A stretch of 38,004 bases of DNA from positions 1 to 38,004 of the forward strand of contig CAYWOS010000022.1 of assembly GCA_964459985.1 (NCBI GenBank). Direction: 5' to 3'. Positions 27,562 through 36,331 of this stretch are shown piece after piece. How positions within the stretch are numbered: position 1 is the first letter of the stretch; every line of letters starts with the position of its first letter. The position numbers and the translations under genes were made by a program. The DNA is from CAYWOS01 sp964459985. Its GTDB lineage: Bacteria; Bacillota; Clostridia; Christensenellales; Aristaeellaceae. The notes beneath the pieces were generated by a model. That model was not told the origin of the DNA, searched no databases, and saw nothing but the letters and a program-made list of their open reading frames with translations.

Positions 27562-27591
27562 TGGTTTTGTCCTCCGTTTTACTTTTGAGCG

Positions 27592-28800
27592 TTATCCCAT
27601 GCGCGCGATGCGCGCGACCGCCGCCCGCGCGTTCTCGTGCGAGCCGAACGCCGTCAGGCGGAAATAGCCCTCGCCCGCCGCGCCGAAACCGCAGCCCGGC
27701 GTGCCCACGACCTGCTGCTCGGTCAGCAGCAGATCAAAAAAGTCCCACGATTTCATGCCGCGCGGCGTCTGCATCCAGACATACGGCGCGTTCACGCCGC
27801 CGAACACGCGATAGCCCGCGCCTTGCAGCCCCTCGCGGATCACGCGCGCGTTTTCGAGGTAATAGCGGATGTTTTCCATTTTTTGCGCGATCCCGTCGGG
27901 CGTAAAGGACGCCGCCGCCGCGCGCTGCACGGGATAGGACACGCCGTTGGATTTGGTGGCGATGCGGCGCTGCCACATCGCGTTGAGCGACGCGCCGCCG
28001 CGTTTCAGCCCTTTCGGGATGACCATGTAGGCGCAGCGCACGCCGGTGAACCCGACGGTCTTGGAAAAGGAACAGCACTCGATCGCGCAGTCGAGCGCGC
28101 CCGGCAATTCGTAGATGCTGCGCGGCACGTCGTCGCCCGTGATGAACGCCTTGTACGCCGCGTCGTAAATAATCAGCGAATCGTTCGCGTTGGCGTAATC
28201 GACGAAGGGGTGAAGCTGCTTTTTTGTCAGCGTCGTGCCGGTGGGGTTGTTGGGATAGCAAAGATAAATCACGTCGGCGCGCGCTTTGGGGAGCGGCGGC
28301 ACAAAGCCGTTCCCGGCGTCGCAGGGCAGGCATTCAAGCCGTTCCCACGCGCCGTTTTTATACGCGCCCAGCCGCCCCGCCATGGCGTTGGTATCGACGT
28401 AGACGGGATAGACGGGATCGGTGACGGCGATCGCCGCGTCCGGCGAAAACAATTCCTGCACCGCGCCGGTATCGGTCTTGGCGCCGTCGGAAACGAAAAT
28501 TTCCTCGCGCGATAACTTCACGCCGAGCGGCGCGTAATCGCCCGCGAGAATGGCGTCGATCAGGAAATCATACCCGCGATAGGGCGGATAGCCGCGAAAG
28601 CCCTCGGGCGTCGCCATCTCGAGCGCCGCCTCCGAAAACGCCGCGGCGACCGCCTTGGGGAGCGGCAGCGTGGCGTCGCCGATGCCCAGCCGCAATACGT
28701 CTTTGCCGGGATGCGCCGCCTTGTATTTTTCCACGCGGTCGGCGATCTCGGCAAACAGATAGCCCGCCGGCAGCGCGGCGAGATGCGCATTGATCTCCAT
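27592..28800 (-). CDS. dapL: LL-diaminopimelate aminotransferase
   Basis: A 402-residue PLP enzyme that converts tetrahydrodipicolinate directly to LL-diaminopimelate, skipping the succinylase and acetylase steps of lysine and cell-wall synthesis. The DapL features are clear: YLFAEIADRVEKYKAAHP at the start, LGIGDATLPLP, FRGYPPYRGY, CYPNNPTGTT (Asn185), YDAAYKAF (Asp213, Tyr216) and the Schiff-base Lys247 in SFSKTVGFTG. It starts three bases after dapF, which makes the next enzyme of the same route, so the two are a functional pair. GGAGGAG precedes the ATG. Confidence 0.95.
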   Translation of the reverse strand: MEINAHLAALPAGYLFAEIADRVEKYKAAHPGKDVLRLGIGDATLPLPKAVAAAFSEAALEMATPEGFRGYPPYRGYDFLIDAILAGDYAPLGVKLSREEIFVSDGAKTDTGAVQELFSPDAAIAVTDPVYPVYVDTNAMAGRLGAYKNGAWERLECLPCDAGNGFVPPLPKARADVIYLCYPNNPTGTTLTKKQLHPFVDYANANDSLIIYDAAYKAFITGDDVPRSIYELPGALDCAIECCSFSKTVGFTGVRCAYMVIPKGLKRGGASLNAMWQRRIATKSNGVSYPVQRAAAASFTPDGIAQKMENIRYYLENARVIREGLQGAGYRVFGGVNAPYVWMQTPRGMKSWDFFDLLLTEQQVVGTPGCGFGAAGEGYFRLTAFGSHENARAAVARIARMG

Positions 28801-28803
28801 CGG

Positions 28804-29640
28804 TTACTCCTCCGGCCATTCGCCGTCGTACACAAAGGCGGCGGGCCCCGATTGATAAACGTGATTGTCCTCGGCGTTCCATTCGAGCAGTATGTTGCCG
28901 CCGAGCAGCTTCATCTGCACGTTCCTGTCGGCGTGCCCGGACAGCACGGCGGCAACCAGCGCCGCGCACGCGCCCGAGCCGCAGGCGAGCGTTTCGCCCA
29001 CGCCGCGCTCCCAGATGCGCGTTTGCAGGATGCCGCGCTCGATGACATGCACGAATTCGACGTTGGCGCGGCGCGGGAAGATGGGATGATGCTCGATCAT
29101 GGGGCCGATGGTCTGGATATCGACGTCCTCGGTATCGCGCACGAAGGTGACGGCGTGCGGGTTGCCCATGTTGACGCAGGTGATGAACACCGGCTGTCCC
29201 ATGATCTGCAGGCGGTGATGCAAGACCATTTCGCCGGGCAGATCGACGGGAATGCGGCGCGGCGACAGCTCGGGCGTGCCCATATCGGCGCGCACGCGCG
29301 TGACGACGCCGTCCTCGACCGTCAGCCAGAGCTGCACCAGCCCGCCCTTGGTCTGCACGGTGATCGTTTTTTTATCTGTCAGCCCGCGCTCGTACACATA
29401 CTTGCCCACGCAGCGCACGCCGTTGCCGCACATTTCCGCCTCGCTGCCGTCGGCGTTGAAAATCCGCATCCCGAAATCCGCGCCGGCGCTCGGCTCGATC
29501 AGGATCACGCCGTCCGCGCCCGCGCCGAAATGCGGCCTGCTCATCACCAGCGCCAGCCTCTCGGGATCGGCGACCACGTTGTCAAAGCAGTTGATATAAA
29601 TGTAATCGTTGCCCAGCCCGTGCATTTTGGTAAACCGCAT
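28804..29640 (-). CDS. dapF: Diaminopimelate epimerase
   Basis: A 278-residue PLP-independent epimerase converting LL- to meso-diaminopimelate for peptidoglycan and lysine. It begins MRFTKMHGLGNDY. The two catalytic cysteines are Cys71 (MCGNGVRC) and Cys220 (ACGSGAC). ATG 29640 was chosen over the frame's first Met because it gives the exact family start and lies behind GGGGGAGGG. It is followed three bases later by dapL, and lies 60 bases after argS. Confidence 0.96.
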   Translation of the reverse strand: MRFTKMHGLGNDYIYINCFDNVVADPERLALVMSRPHFGAGADGVILIEPSAGADFGMRIFNADGSEAEMCGNGVRCVGKYVYERGLTDKKTITVQTKGGLVQLWLTVEDGVVTRVRADMGTPELSPRRIPVDLPGEMVLHHRLQIMGQPVFITCVNMGNPHAVTFVRDTEDVDIQTIGPMIEHHPIFPRRANVEFVHVIERGILQTRIWERGVGETLACGSGACAALVAAVLSGHADRNVQMKLLGGNILLEWNAEDNHVYQSGPAAFVYDGEWPEE

Positions 29641-29700
29641 ACGATTCCCTCCCCCGACGCTTTGCGCCTGCAAGATCCTATGATGCGCGTTCCGGATACG

Positions 29701-31413
29701 TTACATGCGCTCGGGCGCTTCAACGCCGATCAGGTACAGCCCCGTGCGGATCACGGCGCGGACGGCGCGCGTCACCTCGAGCCGCGCGGCGGCGAAGGCG
29801 GGATTGTCGTCCAATATGCGATGCTCGTAGTAGAATTTGTTGTACGCCTTGGCGATCTCGGTAGCCGCGCGGGTGACGACGGAGGGCTCGTAGCGCTCGG
29901 CGGCGTCCGCGACGGCCTCGGGGAAGCGTGAAAGCAGGCGCAGCACGGCCTGCGCCTCGTCGTCGGAAAGCGCGGCGTAATCGGGCGCGGGCAGGTTTTC
30001 GGGCGCTTTGCGCAGCACAGAACAGCAGCGCGCGAAGGTGTACTGAACGTAAGGCCCCGTTTCGCCGTCGAAATTGAGCGCGCGGTCCCACCAGAAATCG
30101 ATGTCCTTGATGCGGTTGTTCTGCAGCGTGGAATACACCACCGCGCCCACGCCCACCTGCCGCGCGACATCCTGTTTGTTCTCAAGATTCGGCGTCTTTT
30201 CTTCAATAATGGCAAGCGCCTTTTCCTGCGCGCGGCGGAGCAGATCCTCCAGATACACCACATGTCCCTCGCGCGTGGCGAGCGTCTGTCCCTCGTAGGA
30301 GACCATGCCGAAGGAGACGTGCTTGAGCGCCGTTTTCGCCCAGTCGTAGCCCATCAGCTCGATGACCTTGAATATCTGGCGGAAATGCAGATCCTGCTGG
30401 TACGCCACGACGTACAGGCATTTGTCGAAATGATAGGTGTCCATGCGGTACAGCGCCGCCGCGATATCGCGCGTGGCGTACAGCGTCGCGCCGTCGCGCT
30501 TGAGGATCAGGCAGGGCGGCATATCGAAGGCGTCAAGATCGACGATCTTCGCGCCCTCCGATTCCTTGAGCAGCCCCTTTTCGGTCAGCTCGTCCACCAC
30601 GCGCCCCATTTTATCATTATAAAAGCTCTCGCCGGCGTAGCTGTCAAACGTCACGCCCAGCATATCGTAGACCTTCTGCGCGTCGCGCAGCGTCAATTCC
30701 TTGAACCAGTTGAAAATGCGCAGCGCCTCGGGATCGCCGTCCTCGATCCGTTTGAACCACGCGCGGCCCTCGTCCTCGAGCGCGGGGTTCTTCGCCGCCT
30801 CCTCGTGAAAGCGCACGTAGAGCGCCGTCAGCGCGTCGACGCCGCCCTCCCCGACCATTTTTTCATCGCCCCAGTGCGCGTAGGCGGCGAGCATTTTGCC
30901 AAACTGCGTGCCCCAGTCGCCCAGATGGTTGACGCCCACGGCGTGCCAGCCGAGAAAGCGGTAGATGCGCATGAGCGAGTTGCCGATGACGGTGGTGGAC
31001 AAATGCCCGATATGGAAGCGCTTGGCGATGTTGATGGAGGAATAGTCCATCACCGCCGTTTTGCCCGCGCCCCCGTCCGACGCGCCCCATTTGTCGGGCG
31101 CGCGCAGCACCGCCGCGAGCACGTCGCGCGCGAAGTTGACGCGGTTGAAAAAGAAATTGAGATAACCGCCGACGCACTGCACCGAGGCGATTTGCGGCGC
31201 GTCGAACGCCGCCGCCAACTTCTGCGCGATCGCGGGCGGCCCCATGCGCAGCGCCTTGGACAACTTAAAACAGGGAAAGGCGTAATCGCCGAGCGCGGGA
31301 TCGGGCGGCACCTCGAGCAGCGCCGAAAAATCCCCGGGCAGACCCTCCGCCCCGCCGAAAGCGCTTTTCACCATCCGTTCGACCAGTTCGCCGACGCGCC
31401 TGCGCATATCCAT
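29701..31413 (-). CDS. argS: Arginyl-tRNA synthetase
   Basis: A 570-residue class I synthetase charging tRNA-Arg. The N-terminal Arg-tRNA-specific additional domain is at about 5-90. The class I motif is FHIGHLST (HIGH at 134-137). As in many ArgRS the KMSK loop is altered, here in FGMVSYEGQTLATREGHVVYLEDLL. The DALR anticodon-binding domain is at the C-terminus, with the usual ending LYLIGVEAPERM. ATG 31413 and ATG 31407 are both possible starts and neither has a strong ribosome binding site. First gene of the argS-dapF-dapL-purA-tex run. Confidence 0.95.
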   Translation of the reverse strand: MDMRRRVGELVERMVKSAFGGAEGLPGDFSALLEVPPDPALGDYAFPCFKLSKALRMGPPAIAQKLAAAFDAPQIASVQCVGGYLNFFFNRVNFARDVLAAVLRAPDKWGASDGGAGKTAVMDYSSINIAKRFHIGHLSTTVIGNSLMRIYRFLGWHAVGVNHLGDWGTQFGKMLAAYAHWGDEKMVGEGGVDALTALYVRFHEEAAKNPALEDEGRAWFKRIEDGDPEALRIFNWFKELTLRDAQKVYDMLGVTFDSYAGESFYNDKMGRVVDELTEKGLLKESEGAKIVDLDAFDMPPCLILKRDGATLYATRDIAAALYRMDTYHFDKCLYVVAYQQDLHFRQIFKVIELMGYDWAKTALKHVSFGMVSYEGQTLATREGHVVYLEDLLRRAQEKALAIIEEKTPNLENKQDVARQVGVGAVVYSTLQNNRIKDIDFWWDRALNFDGETGPYVQYTFARCCSVLRKAPENLPAPDYAALSDDEAQAVLRLLSRFPEAVADAAERYEPSVVTRAATEIAKAYNKFYYEHRILDDNPAFAAARLEVTRAVRAVIRTGLYLIGVEAPERM

Positions 31414-31457
31414 GTCGCTTCATCCCCGCCTTCAGAATCCAAAAAGAAATACAGCCT

Positions 31458-31486
31458 ATCTTATCACAATTCCCCCGCGAGCGCAA
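31458..31486 (-). promoter_or_regulatory. Probable promoter of argS
   Basis: On the minus strand: TTGCGC (31486-31481), a 17-base spacer and TAAGAT (31463-31458). A moderate match, 45 bases before argS. Confidence 0.5.
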
Positions 31487-31530
31487 CCGCGCGGGCGAGG
31501 ATTTCTCGCGTCGGCTCAACGGAGCGTCGA

Positions 31531-31559
31531 TTGCCAAAAACAGGCGGATGTGATACCAT
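31531..31559 (+). promoter_or_regulatory. Probable promoter of the GIY-YIG-like gene
   Basis: TTGCCA (31531-31536), a 17-base spacer and TACCAT (31554-31559), 52 bases before the start codon. Confidence 0.6.
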
Positions 31560-31611
31560 GGATCGGAATCCGCGAAGCGCGATCGCGGCGCGGAAGGCAA
31601 GGAGGCACACC

Positions 31612-31956
31612 ATGAACGCGGAACGAAAAAAGCAGCTCCGGGACGCCTATCAGACGCGGCCCGTCGTGGGCGGCGTGTACGCGATCTCCTGCGCGGGCAG
31701 CGAGCGGCGCGTCGTACGGGCGACGAACGATATCGCGGGCATCAAAAACCGCTTCGAATTCGGACTGAATATCAACGGCTGTCCCGATCCCGCGATGCGC
31801 GACGAATGGCTGGCGCACGGCACGCAGGCGTTCTCGCTGGATATCCTGGAGGAGCTGAAAAAAAAGGAAGATCAGACCGACAAGGAGTTCAACGACGAGA
31901 TCGCCCTGCTGCTGGAAATCTGGCAGGAAAAAACGTCGGGCGCGGAAACGCCGTAA
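31612..31956 (+). CDS. GIY-YIG nuclease-like small protein
   Basis: A 114-residue cytosolic protein resembling the small clostridial GIY-YIG family proteins: VVGGVYAI stands for the GIY element, KNRFEFGLNING follows, then DEWLAHGTQAFSLDILEELKKKEDQTDKEF. The second half of the nuclease signature (YIG) is not visible, replaced by RRVVRATND, so catalytic activity is uncertain. ATG 31612 follows GGAGG with six-base spacing. The much longer open frame upstream is antisense to argS and was not used. No functional link with the flanking argS or spoVT is apparent. Confidence 0.7.
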   Translation: MNAERKKQLRDAYQTRPVVGGVYAISCAGSERRVVRATNDIAGIKNRFEFGLNINGCPDPAMRDEWLAHGTQAFSLDILEELKKKEDQTDKEFNDEIALLLEIWQEKTSGAETP

Positions 31957-31985
31957 CACAGCCCGCGCGCCGAAAAGCGCCGGGC

Positions 31986-32011
31986 AAAACGCCCGCCGCG
32001 CGCGGCGTTTT
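31986..32011 (+). terminator. Possible terminator after the GIY-YIG-like gene
   Basis: AAAACGCC (31986-31993) pairs with GGCGTTTT (32004-32011), with a GC-rich loop. The four T are part of the stem, so it is a modest terminator on either strand. Confidence 0.4.
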
Positions 32012-32060
32012 CGCGCGTCAAATCCCGCGAAAAACGCGGTCTGACAATCCTTGGAAGGCG

Positions 32061-32090
32061 GAATAAAAGGCGATTGCGGCGCTCAATCTA
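32061..32090 (+). promoter_or_regulatory. Candidate forespore (sigma-G/F-type) promoter of spoVT
   Basis: GAATA (32061-32065), an 18-base spacer and CAATCTA (32084-32090) match the sigma-G consensus GHATR-N18-CATWMTA with one mismatch. It lies 64 bases before spoVT, a gene under sigma-G in Bacillus subtilis. A weak sigma-A-like alternative (CTGACA-N17-TAAAAG) overlaps it at 32041-32069. Confidence 0.4.
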
Positions 32091-32154
32091 TCTCCGAAGC
32101 GGCCGCGCTTTCCTGTAAAAAAGGAGAGCGGTCACGTTAAGGAGGCGTTCTGTT

Positions 32155-32709
32155 TTGAGAGCAACAGGTATCGTCCGGCGCATCGACGAGCTCGGACGCG
32201 TCGTCATTCCCAAGGAAATCCGCCGCACCCTGCGTATCCGGGAGGGCGACCCGCTGGAGATTTACACCGACAGGGACGGCGAGGTCATCCTCAAGAAGTA
32301 TTCGCCCATCGGCGAAATGTCATCCTTCGCCAAGGACTACACCGAATCGCTGTTTCGTTCGCTGGGGCACATCGCGTGCATCGTCGACCGCGATCAGGTG
32401 GTGGCGGCGAGCGGCGTCAACAAAAAGGATCTGTGGGACAAGCCCATCAGCCACGATCTGGAGACCGCCATTCAGGGCCGGCAAACCATGACGCTCAACA
32501 GAACGGGCGGCGGCAAGCTCGTGCCGGTGACGAGCGAGGAGGACGTATCGGGCTATACCGCGCAGGTGGTGTCGCCCATCATCGCCGACGGCGAAGCGAT
32601 CGGCGCCGTGCTGCTGCTCTCGCGCGAACAGGGCGCGAAAATGGGCGATACAGAAATGAAGGTCGCCGAAACCGCCGCCAGCATCGTGGGCCGGCAAATG
32701 GAGCAGTAA
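32155..32709 (+). CDS. spoVT: Stage V sporulation protein T
   Basis: A 184-residue transcription regulator. The N-terminal AbrB-type swapped-hairpin domain (RATGIVRRIDELGRVVIPKE, continuing to about residue 50) binds DNA. The rest is a GAF-like domain (about 58-180). The length and both domains match SpoVT, which tunes forespore gene expression late in sporulation. It starts at TTG 32155 behind AAGGAGG. No ATG in frame gives the AbrB start. It stands alone, with a terminator after it. Its presence supports a spore-forming ancestry. Confidence 0.93.
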   Translation: MRATGIVRRIDELGRVVIPKEIRRTLRIREGDPLEIYTDRDGEVILKKYSPIGEMSSFAKDYTESLFRSLGHIACIVDRDQVVAASGVNKKDLWDKPISHDLETAIQGRQTMTLNRTGGGKLVPVTSEEDVSGYTAQVVSPIIADGEAIGAVLLLSREQGAKMGDTEMKVAETAASIVGRQMEQ

Positions 32710-32754
32710 CGCACGCGCACGCGGCGCGCAGTCCGACAGCAAAACAAACCCGTC

Positions 32755-32792
32755 ATGGCTTCCGCGCGAAACAGGAGCGGAAGCCATTTATT
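32755..32792 (+). terminator. Intrinsic terminator of spoVT
   Basis: A perfect 11-bp stem (32755-32765 with 32777-32787) with an 11-base loop, ending in TTTATT. It lies 45 bases after the spoVT stop. Confidence 0.65.
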
Positions 32793-32905
32793 ACGCCTTC
32801 ATAACCGGGGCTTTAACAAAACGGCCGTATAAAGGCGCGTTTTTTCGTGATACGCCGCAATACGCCGTCGAAAATGATCAACGGATAAAATCGCCGTCCC
32901 CCGCG

Positions 32906-34837
32906 TCACTCGCCCGCCTTTGCCTCGGCAAGAGCGGTTTCGGCCGCTTCCCACGCGGCGTAGCAATCCTGAAGCTCCTTTTTGAGCGCCTGATACTCCC
33001 TGGCGGCTTCGGCGGCGCGCTTGGGATTGGCGTAGACGGCGGAGGACGCCATCAGATTCTCCTGCTCGCGGACGTGGCGCTCGGCGGTCGCCACGGCGGT
33101 TTCGGCGTCGATCACGGCGTCGGTCAGGCGGCGGAGCTGTTCCTTTTCAAGGCGCTGTCTTTTCTTTTCCTTGTCGGCCTGCGTGCGGGTCTGCCCGGCG
33201 TACTCGGGCATCTCGCCGAACTGCTTTTCGCGGGCGCGCTGATTCATGTAATCGTCGAAATTGCCCTCGTACACACGAATGCCGTCCTCGGTCAGCTCGT
33301 AGATATGCGTGGCGAAGCGGTTGATGAAATAGCGGTCGTGCGACACGGAAAGGATGGTGCCGGTAAAATCCTCCAGCGCGTCCTCCAGCACCTCGCGGCT
33401 GTCCACGTCCAGATGGTTGGTCGGCTCGTCCATGAGCAACAGGTTGTCGCCGTGCAGCATGAGCTTGGTCAGCGCCACGCGCCCGCGCTCGCCGCCGGAC
33501 AGCGTATGGATGGGCATGAACACGTCCTCGCCCGTCAAAAGGAACAGCCCGAGCGCGCTTCGCACCTGCGTCTGATCGAGCTTCTGGAAATCGTCCCACA
33601 CCTCGCGCAGCACCGTTTTGTCGTCGTGCAGCTGCTTCTGGTGCTGATCGTAATACCCCAGATCGATGTTCGCGCCCCAGCGAACGACGCCGGTATCGGG
33701 CGCTTCCTCGCCGATGAGCACTTTGAGCAGCGTCGTTTTGCCCACGCCGTTGGGTCCGATGAGCGCCACGCGGTCGCCCGCGTGCATGAGAAACTGCACG
33801 TTGCGGAACAGCGTGCGCGCGCCGAAGGATTTGGAGAGGTTTTTGACCGCCAGCACGTCCTCGCCCGTGCGCCGCCGCGCGGTAAAGCGGAAGCGCACCT
33901 GCTTTTCGTCCTGCGGGCGGTCGAGCCGCTCGATCCTGTCGAGGACTTTCTCGCGGCTCTCGGCGCGTTTGATGGATTTTTCGCGGTTGAAGGAGCGCAG
34001 CTTGCGGATGACTTCCTCCTGCCGCGCGATTTCCTTCTGCTGAAATTCGTAGGCGCGCATCCGCGCCTCGAAGCGCTCGGCGCGCTGCGTCATGTACGCC
34101 GAATAGTTGCCCTCGTACTGCTCGGACTCGCCCAGCAGGATTTCGGTGACGCAGTTGCACACGCGGTCGAGGAAATAGCGGTCGTGCGATACGACAAGCA
34201 CGGTGCCGCGATACTCGGTCAGGTATTTTTCGAGCCAGTCGAGCGCCTCCAGATCAAGATGGTTGGTCGGCTCGTCAAGCAGCAAAAGATCGGGCTTTTG
34301 CAGCAGCAGCCGGCCTAAACAAAGGCGCGTCAATTCGCCTCCCGACAGACTTTCGGCAAGCTGTCCCTGCTGCTCCTTTTTGAAACCAAGCCCCGCCAGC
34401 ACGCCCTGCACGGCGGATTTCCAGCCGTAGCCGCCCGCCTCCTCGAACTGATCGTTGAGCTGCGCGTAGGCGTCGCCGAGGCGCTTGAGCGAGCTTTCGT
34501 CGGCGACCGACGCCATCTCGATCTCCATCTCCCGCAGGCGCTCCTCCATGCGGACGACGGGGATGAACACGTCCTCCAGCTCCTTGAGCACGGTGTTGCC
34601 GCGCGTCACGGCGTTGCGCTGCGCCATGTAGCCGCAGCGCAGCCCCTTCGTCAGCGATATCACGCCGTCGTCCGCCGCTTCCTCGCCCGCGAGAATGCGC
34701 AGGAAGGTCGTTTTGCCGCAGCCGTTGACGCCCACCAGCGCCATACGCTGCCCCGATTGCAGCGTGAAGGATACGTCGCGCAGCACCTGATTGCCGCCGA
34801 ACGCCTTTTTGATATGTTGAACGGATAAGATAATCAC
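32906..34837 (-). CDS. ABC-F family ATP-binding protein
   Basis: A 643-residue cytosolic protein with two ABC domains and no membrane part. Domain 1: Walker A GVNGCGKTT, signature LSGGELTR, Walker B LLLLDEPTNHLD. The interdomain linker follows (about 240-310). Domain 2: GPNGVGKTT, LSGGERGR, LLLMDEPTNHLD. A coiled-coil C-terminal extension runs over the last 100 residues, as in Uup/YdiF-type members. ABC-F proteins bind the ribosome and relieve stalls or confer antibiotic protection. Nothing here points to a resistance subtype. It starts at GTG 34837, six bases after the upstream gene, with GGAG nine bases before it. Confidence 0.93.
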   Translation of the reverse strand: MIILSVQHIKKAFGGNQVLRDVSFTLQSGQRMALVGVNGCGKTTFLRILAGEEAADDGVISLTKGLRCGYMAQRNAVTRGNTVLKELEDVFIPVVRMEERLREMEIEMASVADESSLKRLGDAYAQLNDQFEEAGGYGWKSAVQGVLAGLGFKKEQQGQLAESLSGGELTRLCLGRLLLQKPDLLLLDEPTNHLDLEALDWLEKYLTEYRGTVLVVSHDRYFLDRVCNCVTEILLGESEQYEGNYSAYMTQRAERFEARMRAYEFQQKEIARQEEVIRKLRSFNREKSIKRAESREKVLDRIERLDRPQDEKQVRFRFTARRRTGEDVLAVKNLSKSFGARTLFRNVQFLMHAGDRVALIGPNGVGKTTLLKVLIGEEAPDTGVVRWGANIDLGYYDQHQKQLHDDKTVLREVWDDFQKLDQTQVRSALGLFLLTGEDVFMPIHTLSGGERGRVALTKLMLHGDNLLLMDEPTNHLDVDSREVLEDALEDFTGTILSVSHDRYFINRFATHIYELTEDGIRVYEGNFDDYMNQRAREKQFGEMPEYAGQTRTQADKEKKRQRLEKEQLRRLTDAVIDAETAVATAERHVREQENLMASSAVYANPKRAAEAAREYQALKKELQDCYAAWEAAETALAEAKAGE

Positions 34838-34843
34838 GGAAAA

Positions 34844-35461
34844 TTACTCCATTTTCGAGAGATCGTCGAGCGCGCGCCCGACGTCGCCTTTGGTCAGCCC
34901 GCCCGCCGTCAGCGTCGCGTCGGGCAGCGTGAGCATCCTGCACAGCACGGCGCGCCCGCGCAAAACGCAGTAGGGCACGTCCTGCGCGCACTCGGCGGCG
35001 AGGAACACGGCGTCCTCGGCGTAATCAAAATGCTCGCCCGCCGAAAAAAACTCCGCCGCCGCGATATAATCGTCGCTCGTGAATAGATCGGCGCAGGCGC
35101 TCATCATGTCCTTGAGCCGCGAAGCGCGCAGAGCGCACAATTCGCTTTCCTCCGAAAGCGAGGCGAGCAGCCGCGCGGCGGGCAGCAGGATCTCGGCCTT
35201 TTCCTCGTCGGAAACGAGGCGCACGCGCGATTCCAGCCAGAAAATCTCGCTCATCACAAAGACCGCCTTGGGCGCGAGCAATTCGCCGAGCGAGGCAAGA
35301 TCGAGCCTGTGCGCCGCCTCCAGCGACATGCCGCAGTATTCGCGGCAGGCGTCGTTCAGCGCGTCCAGCCGCTCGCGCTCATCCAGCATATCGCCCAGAC
35401 GGCGGAAAAACTCGCCCATCATCTCGATCATGCGCAGCACGTAATCCTTTTGAACGATCAC
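34844..35461 (-). CDS. Hypothetical helical protein (possibly DUF6483)
   Basis: A 205-residue, mostly helical cytosolic protein, starting MIVQKDYVLRMIEMMGEFFRRLGDML. The start pattern resembles the DUF6483 family as I remember it, but this is not certain. The C-terminal half (SDDYIAAAEFFSAGEHFDYAEDAVFLAAE) looks like a TPR-type helical pair. There is no signal peptide or catalytic motif. It begins at GTG 35461 behind GGAGG and is followed six bases later by the ABC-F gene, so a link with ribosome-related function is possible but unproven. Confidence 0.7.
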   Translation of the reverse strand: MIVQKDYVLRMIEMMGEFFRRLGDMLDERERLDALNDACREYCGMSLEAAHRLDLASLGELLAPKAVFVMSEIFWLESRVRLVSDEEKAEILLPAARLLASLSEESELCALRASRLKDMMSACADLFTSDDYIAAAEFFSAGEHFDYAEDAVFLAAECAQDVPYCVLRGRAVLCRMLTLPDATLTAGGLTKGDVGRALDDLSKME

Positions 35462-35578
35462 AGGACACCTCCGTGAATGAAAGACGCGGATGCCGGCGGA
35501 GAACGGAAACGCCGCTTACGCGAAAGGTTCCCGCCCGCCCCGAGGCGCGGCGGCGATGAGGAACGTCGCCATCAACGC

Positions 35579-35608
35579 AAAGAAAGGGCTGACACACATC
35601 GTCAGCCC
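35579..35608 (-). terminator. Intrinsic terminator of secG
   Basis: On the minus strand an 8-bp stem (GGGCTGAC/GTCAGCCC, 35608-35586) with a seven-base loop is followed by TTTCTTT, 21 bases after the secG stop. Confidence 0.65.
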
Positions 35609-35628
35609 CGACAACACGGCGAAGTCAA

Positions 35629-35871
35629 TCAGGCGATAAAAATCGCGATCAGCGCAAGCGCCACGAACACACCGGCGGAGATCTTGGTGATCAGCGCCAT
35701 TTTGCCCTCGAAGGTGCTCCCTTTGTTTTTGCCGAAGAAAGACTCGCTGCTGCCGCCCGAAAGGGCGCTCATGCCGTCGGATTCGCTGGACTGCATCAGT
35801 ACGGTGACAATCAATACCAGGGCGTCAAGTATCAACAGAATGTTGACAATGATCTGCGGAGCCGTCATCAT
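35629..35871 (-). CDS. secG: Preprotein translocase subunit SecG
   Basis: An 80-residue membrane protein with two transmembrane helices (about 5-24 and 58-78) joined by the conserved loop VLMQSSESDGMSALSGGSSESFFGKNKGS. SecG assists SecYE and SecA in protein export. Two adjacent ATG codons are possible starts. The first, behind GGGAGG, is used here. It has its own promoter and terminator. Confidence 0.93.
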   Translation of the reverse strand: MMTAPQIIVNILLILDALVLIVTVLMQSSESDGMSALSGGSSESFFGKNKGSTFEGKMALITKISAGVFVALALIAIFIA

Positions 35872-35902
35872 TCATTCCTCCCTCAAAATCAGCGCACGAA
35901 TG

Positions 35903-35931
35903 ATTGTACCATACCTCGATACGGAACGCAA
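35903..35931 (-). promoter_or_regulatory. Promoter of secG (extended -10)
   Basis: On the minus strand: TTGCGT (35931-35926), a 17-base spacer ending in TGG, and TACAAT (35908-35903). The TGn motif supports an extended -10. Confidence 0.7.
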
Positions 35932-35971
35932 GCGAAATTTTCAGGCATCGCCTCATTTTCCGCGAAAAGCG

Positions 35972-36304
35972 TCACTTTTGATACCGCTTGCCGGTATTGA
36001 GCCAGATCACGGCGAAAACGCACAGCCCCACGACGAGCGCGCCGTACGCGAAGGCGACCCAGTCAAGCCCGTTCATGCCGCCGATCGCCACGGCGGGCAG
36101 GAAAAGCCCGATGGGCAGCAGGATCTTCCCGACAAAGCGGCACATCCGCTTTTCGTCATACTTCGCCTTCTGCTCGGCGGAGGAAGTATTGTACCCGGCG
36201 ATCAGCCCCGCGCCGTGCCCCGCCATGAGCACGAGCGCCATGGCGACGAGCGCCAGCCCCATCCCGCCCGTGAGGATCAGCGCGAACAGCGCGTTCCCAT
36301 CCAT
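35972..36304 (-). CDS. DUF3784 small membrane protein
   Basis: A 110-residue membrane protein with three hydrophobic segments (about 6-28, 62-80, 84-104). The motif GLIAGYNTSSAEQKAKYDEKRMCRFVG between the first two helices is the hallmark of DUF3784. Function unknown. ATG 36304 follows AAGGAGCG, and the longer open frame upstream (to 36445) covers the palindrome array and is not family-like. It lies between secG and the palindrome array. Confidence 0.82.
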   Translation of the reverse strand: MDGNALFALILTGGMGLALVAMALVLMAGHGAGLIAGYNTSSAEQKAKYDEKRMCRFVGKILLPIGLFLPAVAIGGMNGLDWVAFAYGALVVGLCVFAVIWLNTGKRYQK

Positions 36305-36331
36305 CGCAAACGCTCCTTCCCGAGAACAAAC

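Noticed and set aside
30262..31611. Very long N-terminal extension of the GIY-YIG-like gene
   Set aside because: Antisense to argS; the real start at 31612 has GGAGG and a promoter in front.
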